From the NCBI GenBank assembly GCA_039519185.1, contig CM076854.1, forward strand, positions 74,395,948 through 74,459,947: a stretch of DNA of 64,000 nt. The letters run 5' to 3'. The DNA comes from Astragalus membranaceus. Taxonomy: Eukaryota; Streptophyta; Magnoliopsida; Fabales; Fabaceae. This document shows, piece by piece, positions 9,708 to 19,755 of this stretch (positions within the stretch are counted from its first letter, which is position 1; each line of letters starts with the position of its first letter). A model generated the notes under the pieces. It was given only the letters and a program-made list of their open reading frames with translations. It searched no databases and was not told the DNA's origin. The position numbers and the translations under genes are program-made.

Positions 9708-12631
9708 ATGGCAGGACGGAACGATGCTGCACTTGCTGCTGCTTTGCAGGCTATAGCCGGAGTTGTGGGTAACATACCCAATGCTATTGGTGATGGGACG
9801 CGTAGTTTGGCTACGTTCCAGCGTGAGAACCCTCCTGCTTTTGAAGGCGGGTATAATCCTGATGGTGCCCTTGAGTGGCTAAGTGAGATGGAGCGGATCT
9901 TCGGCGTTATGGATTGCACCGATGCTCAGAAGGTTCGCTATGGCACCCATATGTTGAAGAAAGAGGCTTATGATTGGTGGAGGACTACTAGTCAGGGGTT
10001 GACGGCTGCCAATGAGGGGATTACCTGGGCTGTGTTTGAGAGAGAATTCAAGAGAAAGTACTACCCGGAGGATGTCCGCGGGAAGAAGGAGGTTGAGTTT
10101 CTAAGACTTGAACAAGGTAACATGACTGTAACCGAGTATGCTGAAAAATTTACTGAGCTGTCTAAGTTTTACCCTCATTATGATAGAGAGGGTGCGGAGT
10201 TCTCCAAATGCATCAAATTTGAAAATGGATTGCGTGCTGACATTAAGAGGGCCATAGGGTACCAGCAGATTCGTGTGTTTCCATTGTTGGTTAATAGCGC
10301 CAGAATTTTTGAGGAGGACAATAATGCTTTCTCCAGAGTCATGAAAGAAAAACAAAAGAATTTCTCAAGTCGTGGTAAGCCATATGAGGCGCCTGCTGGT
10401 AAGGGCAAGGGTAAGTTTGTTGGTGGGCCTAAGCGAAGTGGGGGAGATGCTGCGGTCAGTGTTACTTGTTACTCGTGTGGGAAAGTGGGTCATAAAAGTC
10501 CAGATTGCCCAAGCGGGGATAAGAAGAGATGTTATCGGTGTGGACAAGAGGGGCATATATCTTCCGGATGTGATAAGAAAGAAGTGGTATGTTTCAACTG
10601 CGGGGAGAGTGGTCATGTTAGTACACAGTGTTCGAAACCCAAGAAGGAGAAGTCCTTTGGAAAGGTATTCGCTCTGGCTGAGTCTGATGTAGTGAACGAG
10701 ATTCGAGGTACGTGCTATATCAATAATTTTCCTCTTGTTGTTATTGTTGATACTGGTGCTACCCATAGTTTTATTGCTGCTGCATGTGTTGAGAAGTTAA
10801 GCCTTGTTTTATCTGATATGTTGAGGGAGATGGTCATCGACACTCCAGCTAAGGGTTCGGTGACTACCTCCGTTGTTTGTGCCAAATGTCCTGTATCTGT
10901 ATATGGTAGAGAATTCTTAATTGATTTGATCTGTTTGCCGCTGAGTGGAATGGATGTCATTCTGGGTATGGACTGGTTAGTTGATAACCATGTCCATATC
11001 AACTGTCGAGAGAGGTCCGTGAGTTTTGAGTCGCCTGAAGGGGAGTCTGGTCTGTTATCTGCGGGTCAGCTGCATAGAGTGTTGAGAGAAGAGGTTCAGC
11101 TGTTTTCTCTGTTGGCGTCGTTGTCTGCTGAGAGCCAAGCGAAGATTGATGTGTTGCCGGTAGTGCGTGAGTTTTCTGAGGTGTTCCCTGACGAGATTCC
11201 GGATGTACCACCAGAGAGAGAGGTGGAGTTTGCTATTGACCTGGTTCCCGGCACTAAGCCTGTGTCTATGGCGCCATATAGGATGTCTGCATCTGAGTTG
11301 GCAGAGTTGAAAAAACAACTTGAAGATTTATTAGAAAAGAAGTTTGTAAGACCGAGTGTGTCACCTTGGGGAGCCCCAGTGTTGCTAGTGAAAAAGAAAG
11401 ACGGTAGTATGAGGTTGTGCGTAGACTATCGGCAGTTAAATAAAGTTACAATCAAGAACAAGTATCCGTTGCCAAGAATTGACGACTTGATGGATCAGTT
11501 AGTGGGTGCTAAAGTATTTAGCAAGATTGACTTAAGGTCTGGTTATCATCAGATCAAGGTCAAGGATGAAGATGTCCAGAAGACGGCATTTAGGACAAGA
11601 TATGGGCACTATGAGTATTCCGTTATGCCTTTCGGTGTGACTAATGCGCCGGGGGTATTTATGGGGTACATGAACCAAATCTTCCGTGAGTACTTGGATA
11701 AGTTTGTCGTAGTTTTCATTGATGACATTCTAATTTACTCTAGGTCAGAAGAGGAGCATGCGGAACATCTGAGGCTGGTGTTAGAAATTCTGAAGGATCG
11801 AAAGTTGTATGCGAAGCTGTCCAAGTGTGAGTTTTGGTTGAAAGAAGTCAGTTTCCTCGGTCACGTGATTTCTAGTGAGGGAATTGCGGTGGACCCTTCC
11901 AAAGTTGATGTAGTGTTGCAATGGGAGTCTCCAAAGTCAGTTACTGAAATCAGGAGTTTTCTGGGGTTGGCTGGCTATTATAGAAGGTTTATTGAGGGGT
12001 TCTCGAAGTTGGCTCTGCCATTGACTCAATTGACCTGCAAGGGTAGGGCTTTTGTTTGGAATGACCGATGTGAAGAAAGTTTCAATGAGCTGAAGAAGAG
12101 GTTGTCTACGTCTCCAGTGTTGACCCTGCCTAATCCGGTTGAACCGTTTGTGGTTTATTGTGATGCGTCTAAGTTGGGATTGGGTGGTGTACTTATGCAG
12201 AATGGGAAAGTGATCGCTTATGCGTCTAGGCAATTGAGAATTCATGAAAAGAATTACCCTACTCACGACTTAGAACTTGCTGCTGTGGTATTCGCATTAA
12301 AAATTTGGAGGCATTACTTGTATGGATCGAAATTTGAGGTGTTCAGTGATCACAAGAGTCTACGGTATCTGTTTGATCAGAAAGAATTGAATATGAGGCA
12401 GCGCCGGTGGTTAGAACTATTGAAGGATTATGATTTTGAATTGAGTTATCACCCGGGGAAAGCGAATGTGGTTGCGGATGCGCTGAGTCGGAAGACTTTG
12501 CACATGTCGGCATTGATGGCTAGAGAGCTTGAGTTAATTGAGCAGTTCAGGGACATGAGTTTAGTGTGTGAAGTTACGCCTCAGAGTGTCAGGTTAGGTA
12601 TGTTGAAAATTGGCAATGATTTTATGGCGAG
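9708..12631 (+). pseudogene. Chromovirus B gag-pol, first part (split by C)
   Basis: Open from ATG 9708 without a stop until element C interrupts it at 12632. Domains: capsid-type gag (about residues 40-200), three CCHC zinc knuckles from Cys254, a protease with DTGATH (Asp348), reverse transcriptase with the FIDD motif (Asp672, Asp673), and RNase H with YCDAS, HDLELAA and FSDHKSL. The frame resumes at 22380 after C and one target-site copy. The single fused gag-pol and its order match Tekay/Del chromoviruses. The ATG was chosen because homologous frames in C and D start with the same MA(G/R)R motif. C separates RNase H from integrase, so B can no longer make a complete polyprotein. Both parts remain in frame, so it died by insertion and not by decay. 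Confidence 0.93.
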
Positions 12632-13544
12632 TGTAACACCCTAAAATTATTTAATTAATTTATTTAATTAAATAATTGGGGATTTAAATTAAATTATTTG
12701 ATGTAATTCGATTAATTAGAATTTTATTTATTTTGGTGGTATTAGGAGGGAGTGGAGGCGCCACTTGCATGACTTGGGCTTAAGTGGAAAGCCCAAGCCC
12801 ATGATCCACAATATAGGCGAAGTGGAGTAGTGTTTGGGGGGCTAGGGTTTGTGGCATTTTGCGAAATCAAAAGAAAGAAGGAAAGAAAGAGCGTGAGATA
12901 GAGAGAGAGCTAGGAGGGGCGCCGTAAAGAGAGAAGAGGAAGAAGAGGGAAGTCGCAAGCAAGGAAGGGCGAGGAGCGTGATTTTGTTGCTGTGATCCTG
13001 TACGTGACTACCTCCGGAGCCTCCGTTCTTCAATTTCGAGGTTAGGGGAGCTCTATCACTCTATCTAATAGTTTATATGATGGGTTCTAGATCTAGGATT
13101 TGTATTAGAACCGTATGTTTCTTGATGTTCTTGGCGTGTTTGATGTTCATTACGTTCTTGACGTTCTTGATGTTAACTTTCGTATAAATGTATATCATGA
13201 GTCTATGCGAATTTATCTATTGCTTGGGTTGATCCATGAATTTCGTTATTGGTGATGTTTTGCGTATGTGATGAGAATTAAAATGTTAATCTATGCGTTG
13301 GTTGTTGAAGGATGTGGTCGCATAAGGGGTTGTTGATGTTGGGCGCCTAGGGCGCCATGGTGAGGCTAGTGATGTTGTTTGGTTTTAATTGAGTTTTGAT
13401 GAAATTGAGTTTTAGTGTTTTTTTTGAATGAGATTAATGTGTTTTAGTTGCTGGGAAAAATTGGAGTTGTATGTTTTAAAATCGTGAAGAAAACGAATTT
13501 GTAGTTGTTAAAAAGGTGTTGGACAAATTCTGGATGTTGTTGCT

Positions 13545-13885
13545 GGTTTCTGGGCGCTGGGCGCCTATGCTGGGCGCTGGGCGCCTGTTCTGTGTTGTTG
13601 TTGCGCGTGGGGGCGCGCCTGGGCGCTGGCGCCCGTGTTGTCTGTGTGTGTGCGTGTGCGCGCCTGGGCGCTGAGCGCCTATGGCGCTGTGTTGTGCGCG
13701 CGTTGTGTTCCCCTGGGCGCTAGGCGCCCGTGCTGCGTTGCGCTGCGCTGTGCGCGCGCGTTGTTGCTCCTGGGCGCTAGGCACCCGTGCTGTGTTGCGT
13801 GCGTTGTTGTTGTTGCCTGGGCGCTGGGCGCCTGTGCACTTGTTGCCTGGTTGCCTGGGCGCCTAAGGCGCCTGTTCCCAGGATG
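13545..13885 (+). repeat. GGCGCC-rich cluster in LTR C
   Basis: Many spaced copies of GGGCGCTGGGCGCC or GGGCGCTAGGCGCC within a GT/GC-rich background, often separated by GTTGTTG or TGTGCT. Each core is a self-complementary GGCGCC or a near relative, so the block is CpG-dense. The 3' LTR copy is at about 20664-21004. LTRs D and H carry related clusters. Confidence 0.85.
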
Positions 13886-14146
13886 TTGCATAATTTTTCC
13901 AAAATTGTTTTTATCATAACTTTTGATTTAGATGTCCGTTTTGAACGATTCGAAAAGTGCCGTGAAGCTTTTTACATTGTCTATTCGTGGGTTCAATTTT
14001 TAAAATGAAAAATTGTTATTTCTGACTGTTTGTGGGCGCCCAAGTGGCTGTCCCCGGTGATCGTCCCAGTGACATTGAAAAATGACGTGGAACTCTTTAA
14101 AATCCCATTTGGTGTATAATACAACAGTTTTAATGTGGTAGTGTCA

Positions 14147-14335
14147 AAATGACTGTTTTGCCCCTAGTGGCCAAAGTTAATGATAATGATGTGTAAATGA
14201 CGAGGATGCCCTTGGTGGCTAGTCAAATGACTGTTTTGCCCCTAGTGGCCAAAGTTAATGATAATGATGTGAAAAAGACGAGGATGCCCTTGGTGGTTAG
14301 TCAAATGACGTTTTTGCCCTCAGTGGCTAATGTTT
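14147..14335 (+). repeat. 78-bp tandem repeat in LTR C
   Basis: About 2.4 copies of a 78-bp unit containing ATGACTGTTTTGCCCCTAG and GACGAGGATGCCC, with equivalent points at 14149, 14227 and 14305. It is repeated in the 3' LTR (about 21266-21454). Confidence 0.85.
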
Positions 14336-14829
14336 GAGTTAAATGATGTTTATGTGTGAGTGACATTTGGGGGCCTGAGTGGCTAAGTGATGTTAAGGTC
14401 TAAGTGGCCTAGTGATGTTGTGTGATGATTATGAATTTGACAGGTGCTGTGCTCCGTGCGAGCAAACAGGTAAGTGATGGGTCACATCGTTGACTGTGAT
14501 CTGAGAAATTTGTGTGATTTTTGTGAAGTGAGTGGTGCATGTCATAGAGTCTCATGCCCATATGCATAAAACCCAGTGATGTTTTGAGGCCTGAGTGGCC
14601 AAGTGATGATGAGGCCTGAGTGGCTAAGCGACGTTTTGTGAAAAGGTACCTTCATGCATATACCCGCGAGTGGGTTGCATTTCATAATTCTATACGACAT
14701 GAGATGAGTTGTACATGATGTGGATGATGACTGTGATGTGGATGTTTTGTGTATTGGATGCTGATTATTCTAGTGCGTAGCCTATGATTAGTGCTTCTCA
14801 TATTTTCTATTGTATAGACTGAAAAGATG

Positions 14830-14876
14830 CTCACCCTTTCCTGTTTGAATGTTGCCCTCGTGTTGGTAACGTGCAG
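14830..14876 (+). promoter_or_regulatory. Putative 3' splice-site module with hairpin, LTR C
   Basis: CTCAC (14830-14834), CCTTTCCTGTTT pyrimidine tract, a GTTGCC/GGTAAC stem (14851-14856 with 14865-14870, one G-U pair), then GTGCAG ending at 14876. The candidate donor is GT at 13041, giving a 1836-nt intron. The 3' LTR copy is at 21949-21995. Confidence 0.45.
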
Positions 14877-15259
14877 GTGATTCCCAGTGAAGGTATTAGC
14901 TTCGCTTTTCGAGTCGAGTCGTCATGCTCTGATACGTAGCACTCAGGGGGGATAATGAACTCGGCCTTTATTAATGAATTTTGATTATTTCGTCCATGTG
15001 GACTATTTGGTTATGTTTTACAAATTTCCGCTGCGTAGTTGTTTGTGTTATGAGAAGTTTTATAAGTGACGTTAACCATGAGGCTTGAGTTTTTGATATT
15101 GTGATGTGCTACGTGGACGTATGAATTTGAGTTACACTGTTTTTTTTAAGTTTGATAAGCGACGTTTGATTTGAGTATGTGTAACATTTCCTATGAACGA
15201 GATTCTTAAACTCTGATTTTTATAAACAAAGTAACGGGTAGAAAGGGGTGTTACATTAG

Positions 15260-15271
15260 TGGTATCAGAGC
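15260..15271 (+). other. Primer-binding site of C (initiator tRNA-Met)
   Basis: TGGTATCAGAGC, four bases after the LTR end at 15255. Identical to the sites of B and D. Confidence 0.9.
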
Positions 15272-15366
15272 AGTTCGGTCTGTCCGGCCGGTAGTTGAGT
15301 CGTCGTGTTGAGTAACATTGAGTTTGTTACTCGTTTCTGAATTCTGTTTTCTGTTGCAGTGCTAGA

Positions 15367-18300
15367 ATGGCCAGACGAGACGACGCTGCTCTTGCCGCTG
15401 CATTGCAAGCTATGGCTCAGGCGATGCAGGGTCAGCAGAATGCTGGGGATAATGCTGGTTTTCGAAGTCTGACAACCTTCCAGAGGGAGAATTCGCCCAC
15501 CTTTATGGGCAAATATGATCCAGATGGTGCTATGGCTTGGCTGAAGGAGATCGAGAGGATTTTCAGGGTGATGAACTGTACTGTTGAGCAGAAGGTCCGC
15601 TTTGGTACCCATATGCTAGCCGAGGAGGCCGACGACTGGTGGTTGGCTACTAGGCAGAGGTTAGAGGCTGTGCAGGAAGAGATTACTTGGGAGGTTTTCA
15701 GCAGGGAATTTCTGAGAAAGTATTTTCCTGAAGACGTCCGCGGGAAGAAAGAGATAGAGTTTTTGGAGCTGAAGCAGGGTGGTATGTCTGTGACTGCCTA
15801 TGCGGCAAAATTTGTGGAGCTAGCCAAATTTTATCCACATTACAGTGAGGCTACAGCTGAATTTTCTAAATGCATCAAATTTGAGAATGGGTTGAGGCCT
15901 GATATTAAACAGGCCATTGGTTATCAGAAGATTCGTGTGTTCGCAGATCTGGTTGATAGTTGCAGGATCTTCGAGGAGGACAGTACTGCTCGCTACAAAG
16001 CTACTTCTGAGAGAAAGGGCAAGTTTCAGAGTCGAAGCAAGCCGTATGAGGTTCCTGCGGGTAAGGGTTATCAGAGAGCTGCTGGAGGTAAGGGTTCTGG
16101 CGGGGGAGATGCCCCTGCTAGCATTGTCTGTTATAAGTGTGGCAAGCCTGGCCACAAGAGTACTACATGCAGGTCGGATGACAGGAATTGCTACCGTTGT
16201 GGTAAAAAGGGTCATATGGCAGCTGAGTGTAAGGTCAAGGATGTGGTGTGTTTCAACTGTGGTGAGTCTGGGCATATCAGTACAAAGTGTACAAAGCCGA
16301 AAAAGGAAAGGTCTACTGGGAAGGTATTTGCATTGGCAGGAGAGGAGCCTGATGATGATGATGGTCTGATTAGAGGTACGTGTTATATTAATGGTGCTTC
16401 TCTGAAATCTCTTATTGATACTGGTGCTACCCATTGTTTTATATCTGTTGATTGCTGTAAACGATTGGGTCTTGTTTTATCTGCTATGTGTGGGGATATG
16501 GTTGTCGATACTCCTGCGAAGGGGTCGGTGATTACGTCCCAGGTGTGTTCTCAGTGTCCCGTGTCGATCTTCGGCAGGGACTTTATTGTGAATTTTGTAT
16601 GTTTGCCATTGAGAGGTCTGGATGTAATCTTAGGCATGGACTGGTTAGAGAATAATCACGTCCATATCAACTGTCGTAGCAAGTCGGTTAGTTTCGGTGA
16701 AGAAAGTTCGGTTTTGGTGTCTGCTGGTCAGTTGAAGAAATTGAAGAAAGAAGGAGTTCAGTTATTTGCGTTGATGGCTTCGTTGTCTGCTGAGAGTCAG
16801 GCTGTTATTGAAGAACTGAAGGTAGTACGTGAATTTCCTGAGGTTTTTCCTGATGAGATTCCGGGTGTGCCACCGGAGAGAGAAGTTGAATTTTCGATTG
16901 ATCTTGTACCTGGTACGAGGCCTGTGTCTATGGCTCCGTACAGAATGTCAGCGTCGGAACTGTCTGAGTTGAAGACGCAACTTGAAGAATTGCTTGAGAA
17001 GAAGTTTGTAAGACCGAGTGTATCACCGTGGGGAGCTCCGGTATTGTTAGTGAAAAAGAAAGATGGGAGCATGAGGTTATGTGTGGACTATCGTCAGTTG
17101 AATAAGGTAACTATCAAGAATAAGTATCCGCTTCCGAGAATCGACGATCTGATGGATCAGTTAGTGGGTGCTCGTGTTTTCAGCAAAATCGATTTGAGGT
17201 CCGGATATCATCAGATTAAAGTAAAGGATGAGGATGTTCAGAAGACAGCATTCAGGACAAGGTATGGGCATTATGAGTATTCAGTGATGCCGTTCGGTGT
17301 GACCAATGCTCCTGGTGTATTTATGGAATATATGAACCGTATTTTCCATAATTACCTAGATCGGTTTGTGGTAATCTTCATAGATGATATTCTAGTTTAT
17401 TCTAAGTCAGATGAAGAGCATGCTGAGCACCTGAAGTCAGTGTTGGAAGTTTTAAAAGAGAAAAAGTTGTACGCTAAGTTATCGAAGTGTGAGTTCTGGC
17501 TGAAAGAGGTGAGTTTCCTTGGGCACGTGATTTCTGGTAATGGTATTGCGGTTGATCCGGTAAAAGTAGAAGCAGTGTTGGAGTGGGAGTCTCCGAAGTC
17601 CGTAACAGAGATTAGAAGCTTTTTGGGTTTGGCTGGGTACTACAGGAGGTTCATCGAGGGTTTTTCCAAGTTGGCCCTCCCATTGACTCAGTTGACTTGC
17701 AAGGGTAAAGTTTTTGTTTGGGATGCTCGATGCGAGGAAAGTTTTATGGAACTGAAAAAGAGATTGACGACGTCGCCTGTTTTGACGTTGCCTAATCCAG
17801 AGGAACCGTTCGTTGTGTATTGTGACGCTTCGAAGATGGGTCTCGGTGGTGTGTTGATGCAGGATGGGAAGGTCGTTGCGTATGCGTCGAGGCAATTGCG
17901 GATTCATGAGAAAAATTACCCTACGCATGATTTGGAATTGGCTGCTGTGGTATTTGTGCTCAAGATTTGGAGGCACTACCTTTATGGTTCGAGGTTCGAA
18001 GTGTTCAGTGATCATAAGAGTCTAAAGTATCTGTTCGATCAGAAAGAGTTGAATATGAGACAGCGTCGGTGGTTGGAACTCTTGAAGGATTATGACTTCG
18101 GTTTGAATTATCATCCCGGCAAGGCTAATGTCGTGGCTGATGCTTTAAGCAGAAAGTCTTTGCATATGTCGGCCATGATGGTGAAAGAATTAGAGTTAAT
18201 TGAAGAATTCAGGGATTTGAGTTTGGTTTGTAAGATGACACCTCACAGTGTCAAGCTGGGAATGCTAAAGATCGACAATGAATTCCTGGGCAGCATCAGA

Positions 18301-19755
18301 GAGGCTCAGAAGTCAGATGTTAAGTTAGTGGATTTAATTAATGGAGTTGGTCAATCTGAAGATGAAGAATTCAAATTGGATTCCAGTGGTGTGTTGAGGT
18401 TCCGGGGTAGGATCTGTGTTCCTGACGATGAAGGGATGAGAAAGGCAATTTTAGAGGAAGGTCATCGTAGCAAGTTGAGTATCCATCCTGGAGCAACGAA
18501 GATGTATCAAGATCTGAAAAAGATGTTTTGGTGGTATGGTATGAAGAGAGATGTGGCGCAGTTTGTGTATGCCTGTTTGACCTGTCAGAAATCTAAGGTA
18601 GAGCATCAGAAGCCTGCAGGGCTAATGCAACCGTCGGAGATTCCAGAGTGGAAATGGGATAGCATAGCAATGGATTTTGTGACGGGGTTACCGAATACAG
18701 CTAAGGGTCATGACGCTATTTGGGTGATCATTGATAGGTTAACGAAGTCTGCTCACTTTATTCCTATTAATATCACTTATCCGGTGTCGAGGTTGGCAGA
18801 GGTATATGTCAAGGAGATTGTGAGGCTGCACGGTGTTCCGAAGAGTATTGTGTCAGATAGGGATCCGAGGTTCACTTCCGAGTTTTGGAAGAGTCTGCAG
18901 AAAGAATTGGGTTCTAAGTTAAAAATGAGTTCGGCGTATCATCCCCAGACAGACGGTCAGTCAGAGAGGACAATTCAATCGCTAGAGGATTTGTTGAGGG
19001 CTTGTGTATTGGAACAGCGGGGTTCATGGGATTCATATCTTGCGTTGATTGAGTTTACCTATAACAACAGTCACCATTCCAGTATCGGGATGGCACCGTT
19101 TGAAGCATTGTATGGTCGAAAGTGTAGGACGCCATTATGTTGGTATGATTCGGGAGAGAGTGTAGTTTTGGGACCGGAGATTGTCCGGGAGACTACGGAG
19201 AAGATCAAGATGATCCGTGAGAAGATGAAGGCTTCGCAGAGTCGTCAGAAGAGTTATCATGACAAGCGGAGGAAGGATTTAGAGTTTCAGGAGGGTGAGC
19301 ATGTGTTCTTGAGGGTTTCTCCTATTACCGGTGTTGGTCGGGCGTTGAAATCGAAGAAGCTCACTCCTCGATTTGTTGGTCCTTATCAGATATCCGAGAG
19401 AATTGGAAATGTGGCTTATAGAGTGGCTTTACCGCCAAATCTTTCGAACTTGCACGACGTGTTTCACGTGTCGCAACTTCGGAAGTATGTTTCGGATCCA
19501 TCTCATGTGATCCAAGTGGACGATGTAGAGGTGCGGGATAATCTCACTGTGGAGACGATGCCCGTAAGGATTGAGGACCGTGAAGTGAAGGCGCTTAGAG
19601 GCAAAGAGATTGCATTAGTGAAGGTGGTCTGGCTAGGAGCTGCCGGCGAGAGTATGACTTGGGAGCTAGAGAGCAAGATGCGAGAGTCCTACCCAGAGTT
19701 GTTTGATCAGGTAAAATTTCGAGGACGAAATATTCTAAGTGGGGGAGAGTTGTAA
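15367..19755 (+). CDS. Chromovirus C gag-pol polyprotein, intact
   Basis: A 1462-residue open frame encoding the full retrotransposon polyprotein. In order: gag capsid region (about 40-200), three zinc knuckles (Cys255 to Cys308), aspartic protease (DTGATH, Asp351), reverse transcriptase (FIDD, Asp673 and Asp674), RNase H (Asp820, Glu857, Asp882), an HHCC finger (about 1032-1080), integrase with Asp1103, Asp1164 and Glu1200 (D,D-35-E), and a chromodomain-like tail (about 1397-1447, VKVVW...MTWELESKM). The start is the ATG 96 nt after the primer site, shared with B and D. The frame runs through the polypurine tract and its TAA lies inside the 3' LTR terminus (TGTAA). Relative to B the last 13 or so residues are in a shifted frame. 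No defect is seen. Confidence 0.95.
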   Translation: MARRDDAALAAALQAMAQAMQGQQNAGDNAGFRSLTTFQRENSPTFMGKYDPDGAMAWLKEIERIFRVMNCTVEQKVRFGTHMLAEEADDWWLATRQRLEAVQEEITWEVFSREFLRKYFPEDVRGKKEIEFLELKQGGMSVTAYAAKFVELAKFYPHYSEATAEFSKCIKFENGLRPDIKQAIGYQKIRVFADLVDSCRIFEEDSTARYKATSERKGKFQSRSKPYEVPAGKGYQRAAGGKGSGGGDAPASIVCYKCGKPGHKSTTCRSDDRNCYRCGKKGHMAAECKVKDVVCFNCGESGHISTKCTKPKKERSTGKVFALAGEEPDDDDGLIRGTCYINGASLKSLIDTGATHCFISVDCCKRLGLVLSAMCGDMVVDTPAKGSVITSQVCSQCPVSIFGRDFIVNFVCLPLRGLDVILGMDWLENNHVHINCRSKSVSFGEESSVLVSAGQLKKLKKEGVQLFALMASLSAESQAVIEELKVVREFPEVFPDEIPGVPPEREVEFSIDLVPGTRPVSMAPYRMSASELSELKTQLEELLEKKFVRPSVSPWGAPVLLVKKKDGSMRLCVDYRQLNKVTIKNKYPLPRIDDLMDQLVGARVFSKIDLRSGYHQIKVKDEDVQKTAFRTRYGHYEYSVMPFGVTNAPGVFMEYMNRIFHNYLDRFVVIFIDDILVYSKSDEEHAEHLKSVLEVLKEKKLYAKLSKCEFWLKEVSFLGHVISGNGIAVDPVKVEAVLEWESPKSVTEIRSFLGLAGYYRRFIEGFSKLALPLTQLTCKGKVFVWDARCEESFMELKKRLTTSPVLTLPNPEEPFVVYCDASKMGLGGVLMQDGKVVAYASRQLRIHEKNYPTHDLELAAVVFVLKIWRHYLYGSRFEVFSDHKSLKYLFDQKELNMRQRRWLELLKDYDFGLNYHPGKANVVADALSRKSLHMSAMMVKELELIEEFRDLSLVCKMTPHSVKLGMLKIDNEFLGSIREAQKSDVKLVDLINGVGQSEDEEFKLDSSGVLRFRGRICVPDDEGMRKAILEEGHRSKLSIHPGATKMYQDLKKMFWWYGMKRDVAQFVYACLTCQKSKVEHQKPAGLMQPSEIPEWKWDSIAMDFVTGLPNTAKGHDAIWVIIDRLTKSAHFIPINITYPVSRLAEVYVKEIVRLHGVPKSIVSDRDPRFTSEFWKSLQKELGSKLKMSSAYHPQTDGQSERTIQSLEDLLRACVLEQRGSWDSYLALIEFTYNNSHHSSIGMAPFEALYGRKCRTPLCWYDSGESVVLGPEIVRETTEKIKMIREKMKASQSRQKSYHDKRRKDLEFQEGEHVFLRVSPITGVGRALKSKKLTPRFVGPYQISERIGNVAYRVALPPNLSNLHDVFHVSQLRKYVSDPSHVIQVDDVEVRDNLTVETMPVRIEDREVKALRGKEIALVKVVWLGAAGESMTWELESKMRESYPELFDQVKFRGRNILSGGEL
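19736..19750 (+). other. Polypurine tract of C
   Basis: TAAGTGGGGGAGAGT directly before the 3' LTR is the expected plus-strand primer. It overlaps the end of the gag-pol frame. B has the same tract. Confidence 0.85.

Larger units (their letters stand above)
12632..15255 (+). repeat. 5' LTR of chromovirus C
   Basis: Begins TGTAACACCC with a 14-bp inverted repeat at 12645-12677. Then GGGCTTAAG/AAGCCCAAGCCC motifs (about 12776-12800), TAGGGTTT (12844), a GA-rich leader (12865-12960), a donor-like GAG/GTTAGG (GT at 13041), a dense GGGCGCTGGGCGCC cluster (13545-13885), a 78-bp tandem repeat (14147-14335), a CATGCATATACCC block near 14654, and the 3'-splice-like module at 14830-14876. It ends GGGTGTTACA. 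It is noncoding; the Cys/Ala-rich frames here are translations of the GGCGCC cluster. Confidence 0.95.

Noticed and set aside
13476..14008. Cys/Ala/Arg-rich open frames on both strands in LTR C (repeated at 20624-21127)
   Set aside because: They are translations of the GGGCGCC repeat cluster. Both strands are open at once and they recur because the LTR is duplicated. No protein character.
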